Assembly (NCBI GenBank): GCA_023231475.1
Contig: JALJEE010001982.1
Location: 26,875-90,874 of the forward strand
Length of the DNA stretch: 64,000 nucleotides
Reading direction: 5' to 3'
From: Seison nebaliae
Taxonomy: Eukaryota > Rotifera > Pararotatoria > Seisonacea > Seisonidae
A model generated the notes under the pieces. That model saw only the letters and a program-made list of their open reading frames with translations. It made no database searches and had not been told where the DNA came from. Position 1 is the first letter of the stretch, and each line of letters starts with the position of its first letter. Positions 60,788 to 64,000 of this stretch are shown piece by piece. The position numbers were made by a program, and so were the translations under genes.

Positions 60788-61319
60788 TTAATTTTTTTTC
60801 TAAAATTTAGTGTTACATGAAGTGAAATCATTAACGAAATTGACGAGAGATGTACGAGAGAAGAATTTGCCACAGAATGTGGAAGATAAGAAGAAGAGTG
60901 AAGAGAGACGTCAAATATGTCACGAAATTCTCCGATTCTTCAAAGAACAAATTGGAAAGAATAATGATCGTGCAGCTTATTTGAATGAAAGAGGAGAATT
61001 GTTGCTCAATCCCAATTTAAAGAAACATCAGAATATGGTGAAAGGTGAGAACAATGACGATCGAATTCTCACCAGTTGTTACAAATTAGTGAAGAGAATG
61101 GAAGAGGAAGGCGACCACATCAACCTTTTCCGACGGAACAATAACAACAACAACATCAATGGCTGTGATACGATTAGTAAACCGTGTCGTGTAGTGTTGT
61201 TGACGAATGACAAGAATCTTCGATTGAAAGGTATTGCCACTGAACAACCGACGAAACGTTTGAAGGATTTCCTCCGATGGACGATGTTACCGGATAAATT
61301 GATTCGAGGAAATAAATGA
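57771..61319 (+). CDS. SMG6: SMG6/EST1A-like nonsense-mediated decay endonuclease
   Basis: SMG6 is the endonuclease that cuts transcripts near premature stop codons during nonsense-mediated decay. Exons are 57771 to about 58354, about 58400-60200, about 60259-60677 and about 60811-61319. The middle forms the helical TPR/14-3-3-like and HSD region (CFYNIYRTFIQILQIGTIEM; FQFLYSARNFFRELICLIEY). The C-terminus is a PIN domain: LVIDTNCFIQDLD (first Asp), HEVKSLTKL (conserved Glu), NNDDRILTSC (second acidic cluster) and VVLLTNDKNLRLKG (third Asp). All catalytic positions appear retained, which favours SMG6 over the inactive SMG5. The protein starts near the TPR region, so the long N-terminal part with EJC-binding motifs is absent or lies in unseen upstream exons. 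Confidence 0.82.
60742..60786. repeat. (AAT)n microsatellite inside a SMG6 intron
   Basis: About 12-13 ATA/AAT units in the intron that splits the PIN domain, preceded by a T-run at 60720-60734. Confidence 0.9.
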
Positions 61320-61812
61320 AAAAATAAATCCGTTTGAAGTGAAAAAAGAGAAATTGTTAATCGACAAATTACTCGAAGCCAAAAAAGTAATTTCATCATC
61401 TGAAGAGAAAGGGGAAATAATTATATGTCAATCAATTTGATTTTCATTGAAGAAAAACGAACTTTATTCATTTTCAGGAAATGAATATGGAGAGGAGAAC
61501 GGTTCAAATTATCATCAAATATTCAATTCATTCAAAAATTTAAAAGAAGAATTGATAACCAAATAAAAAGGATTTCTTCCAAATTAATCATTTTTATTTC
61601 TTTCCCATCACAACAATTACACTAGTAAAATTTTAGTTAATAAATTTTCTGTTTTTCTCAATTTTTTATTAGAGTATTCTCGTTTTTTCAAAATTTTTCC
61701 ATCGTCGAATTTCCTGTTTTCTTCTTTCTTCCGTTCTCGGCAGACAGAAGAAGAAACAAGAAACGATTACGACGACCAAATAAGAGAATCGAGAAGATTT
61801 CCCAATTTTCAC
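61320..61812. other. 3' flank of SMG6
   Basis: Contains a spliceable-looking open stretch: NPFEVKKEKLLIDKLLEAKK ending at a GTAATT donor at 61386-61391, then after an AG at 61479-61480 GNEYGEENGSNYHQIFNSF to a TAA at 61564-61566. It is out of frame with the SMG6 stop at 61317-61319. It would be an alternative C-terminus only if a donor within the last SMG6 exon were used. Otherwise it is plain 3' UTR. Confidence 0.3.
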
Positions 61813-62246
61813 ATGTCAAAAGCGAATAAGTTGGAAATAATCATTTTTTTCGCATCATTAATATTATCACCAGTGTTGCAGAAAGAATGATGATGGAAAT
61901 TTGACGGAATTGTCAATTGGAAGTCTCTTCTTTGTCGGAATGATTGCTCTGCTACTGGGAATAAGTAAATTTGCTTTTAATTTTTTTTATTAATTCCCTT
62001 TCTCTTTCTCATTGTGGTGTATATATGCAAGTGTGTATGATTGTGTATAAGTGTGTGTATGATTGTGTATGTGTGTGTATAAGTGTGTATAAGTGTGTGA
62101 GTGTGTATAAGTGTGTGTGTGTATCGAGTATCAACCCGATTAGCATATCGATAAATTATTTTGTGCATATTCTCCATGTAGATATGGGATATGGGAAGTG
62201 GGGAGGAAGGATGGTTAGAATTGATGAGGCATTTATGTCGATCTAA
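61813..62246 (+). CDS. Small single-pass membrane protein
   Basis: ATG 61813 opens MSKANK. A 52-nt GT-AG intron (61830-61881) joins it to exon 61882-61964, reading KNDDGNLTELSIGSLFFVGM and then IALLLGI, one clear membrane span, with a GTAAAT donor. A third exon from 62182 (after ATGTAG) would give a Gly-rich tail ending EAFMSI with TAA 62244-62246, but this last join is uncertain because the intron is a TG-rich repeat. The product has about 54 residues: short polar N-terminus, one span, short tail. The layout recalls small regulatory membrane peptides such as FXYD or SMIM types, but the FXYD signature itself is absent, so no family is claimed. Confidence 0.35.
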
Positions 62247-64000
62247 ATCTCTCGTCTTCTTCTCTCGGAATTGACGACATAAATAATGGTGGAAGGAATG
62301 ATGATATTGATTCGGAATGGAACATTCCCATCATTCTTAATTGCATCATGTTACCGAGGAGGAAGATGATAAATCATTTCGGAATGTTTGTTGAGACGAA
62401 TTCGGAATATATCTGGAAATGATAATTGTGTAATTTGGAGAAGAATTGAATTGTTTCTCATCTTGACATACACCTTTCTCGATCATGCCGTCACGACGTA
62501 TAGGGAATGATTTGTACGGAAATGGAAATAGCTCGGAAAACGGAGAAATGTTTATTCTTCAGATAATTGTTTCTGAGAAGTCCCTACCAGATTTCTCTCC
62601 TCTCACCAACACGAACGAGGAGAATTCATTTACAAACAAGTGTTGTACAGGATGATTTGGCGGGCGGATGAACAGTGTCTGTCTTTCAAAGAGAGAATCC
62701 TGTACGCTTTTAAGGTCAATTGTTGTTAGTGCACTCGTCTCGGCGTCTGTGGGAGAGGAATGGTAGGGGGGGAGGGGGAAAGCTTCTTATATTCCTCTCA
62801 TATTACTACTCGTCAACTGCCTTGATAAGAATAGACCGACGGACGACGGAGAACTAATAAAATGAATCATTCTTTATTCTTTTGCGTTTTCTTCTTTTAA
62901 TCGCTCCTCCTCTATATATGGAAAAGGAAAGTATTCTTTCTCAGATAAGCAATTATTTTTATTGATCTAACATTAACGAGGATGACCAACCAGAAAACTG
63001 AAATTTCATCATCCTAAAAAATATTTTGATCGTCTGATATTCTCATAAATAACATTATGATATGTTGATGAGGGTCATATCGTCATGGAAAGTCATTCGT
63101 GCAGTTTTCAGTCAATTATGCAGGAATAATTCGGTTAAACATACTCCTAATTGATCAAAGTGGGTAAAGTGTCGGAGAAAAAGTCAAAATAATTTTTGCA
63201 TAAAAAACTTCTTCATCCGACCCATGTCTGCCAACCATAGCTCAATAATCACATATGTTAGAAATGCTTATTGGATAGGTAAGAGAGTCGTTCCCGAAAA
63301 GACTTTATTTTCATTTTCATCATGTCTGATCATATTGAGGCATTAGTTAATGGAATATTATTGTGTCGAGATTGGCAGGAGGATTATTTGTTTGACCATT
63401 AGTGGAAGTTAATGATGATTCTCGCGTTAGATTGGAAATATTTTCATCCACCTTCTCCTCACTATGACGACAACGATGACGATAATGGCGACAACGACCA
63501 CTGACAGATGTTCTACAATTCGATGAACTTCCATTAATAAATAATCGAGAGAGAAGAGAGTATGGGAGAGAGAAAGAGGGAGTTGATGGAACGATAAGTA
63601 CCATCCATTAAATTGTCATTTGTTACACGTCCATTACGTTCTTCGATTGAGCAAACACCCTCATGTTTTGTGTCTGTTCATCATAATTGATGATTGTGAT
63701 TGTCCTGATTGTAATTAGATTCTGATTATCGACTATTATCTATTACTCTCATAAATTGCAGACAAATGTTGCCAGATGATCATTTTATTTACTTTAGAAC
63801 TTTAAGAATTACACTCTCCTTCTAACAATTCCGAGTCTTGGTGATTTGGTAGACGAACTATTTGGTAGACGGAGATTTGGTAGACCGACCATTTGGTAGA
63901 CTCCGTATGGGAAATACATGTAGATATTTTCTTATTTCACATTTAAATTGCTCCAAAATTTTGGATCATTCAAAAGGATTATGCTCATTAAAAATACGGT
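62247..64000. other. Right-end non-coding region
   Basis: No exon could be supported. GC content rises around 62460-62830, including TTTGGCGGGC at 62658-62667, which resembles an E2F site, so a promoter may lie here for a gene beyond the window. The remainder is ordinary AT-rich sequence up to a short degenerate minisatellite at the edge. Confidence 0.4.
63844..63901. repeat. Degenerate 16-bp minisatellite
   Basis: Four exact copies of ATTTGGTAGAC start at 63844, 63860, 63875 and 63891 (spacing 16, 15, 16). They are separated by variable 4-5 nt resembling GGACC. This is a short tandem array in which an 11-bp core is conserved and the spacer drifts. Confidence 0.85.

Noticed and set aside
61977-62177. 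Minus-strand Thr/His/Leu repeat frame and plus-strand Cys/Val frame
   Set aside because: Both are translations of a TG/TATG simple repeat lying in an intron.

Overview
This is a eukaryotic, almost certainly metazoan, nuclear window. Genes are split by very short GT-AG introns (about 41-55 nt where I could trace them), start codons lack bacterial ribosome-binding sites, and products include a neuronal-type syntaxin, outer and inner dynein-arm proteins, an ESCRT-I subunit, a peroxin and an NMD endonuclease. The DNA is AT-rich and gene-dense (about 17 protein genes in 64 kb), so a small-bodied invertebrate with a compact genome and motile cilia is likely. I cannot name the phylum from sequence alone.

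Layout. 1-0.13 kb: last exon of a membrane protein (+). 0.5-1.9 kb: decayed LINE reverse transcriptase (-). 2.0-3.4 kb: unrecognised eight-exon gene (-). 3.6-5.9 kb: ODAD2/ARMC4, outer dynein arm docking (-). 7.0-15.9 kb: very long multi-exon coiled-coil protein, possibly CCDC162-like (+). 16.6-17.8 kb: PEX16 (+). 18.0-21.4 kb: NDUFA5, a coiled-coil protein and prefoldin 2 (-). 21.4-23.9 kb: gene-poor, with a run of strong hairpins. 23.9-34.3 kb: LYST-like BEACH protein in one uninterrupted 10.46-kb exon (-). 34.7-35.8 kb: Asn/Tyr-rich orphan (-). 36.4-37.9 kb: DRG2 GTPase (-). 38.2-39.3 kb: EI24 (+). 39.6-42.8 kb: axonemal dynein intermediate chain, DNAI4-like (-). 43.0-43.9 kb: VPS37 (+). 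43.9-45.4 kb: SDHAF4 and ZNF830 (-). 45.4-49.4 kb: gene-poor, microsatellite-rich, probably upstream sequence of the next gene. 49.4-53.8 kb: syntaxin-1-like gene (+). 55.1-56.9 kb: BRD7/BRD9-like bromodomain protein (-). 57.8-61.3 kb: SMG6-like PIN endonuclease (+). 61.8-62.2 kb: small single-pass membrane protein (+). The rest is largely non-coding with a short minisatellite at the right edge.

The most interesting locus is the syntaxin gene. It carries two equal-length (109 nt, same phase) versions of the exon for helix Hc, which look mutually exclusive. It has an open 60-nt phase-0 cassette between two canonical exons. It also has three separate terminal exons, each encoding a different transmembrane anchor. 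Together they could give up to twelve syntaxins differing in the regulatory helix and the membrane anchor. Several other genes (LYST, the 671-aa coiled coil, EI24, the bromodomain gene, ZNF830, SDHAF4, NDUFA5, PFDN2) are intronless, beside neighbours cut into many tiny-intron exons.

The genes share no single pathway. Three ciliary or probably ciliary genes (ODAD2, the long coiled coil, DNAI4) and two respiratory-chain genes (NDUFA5, SDHAF4) lie among housekeeping genes, many in divergent or tightly convergent pairs.
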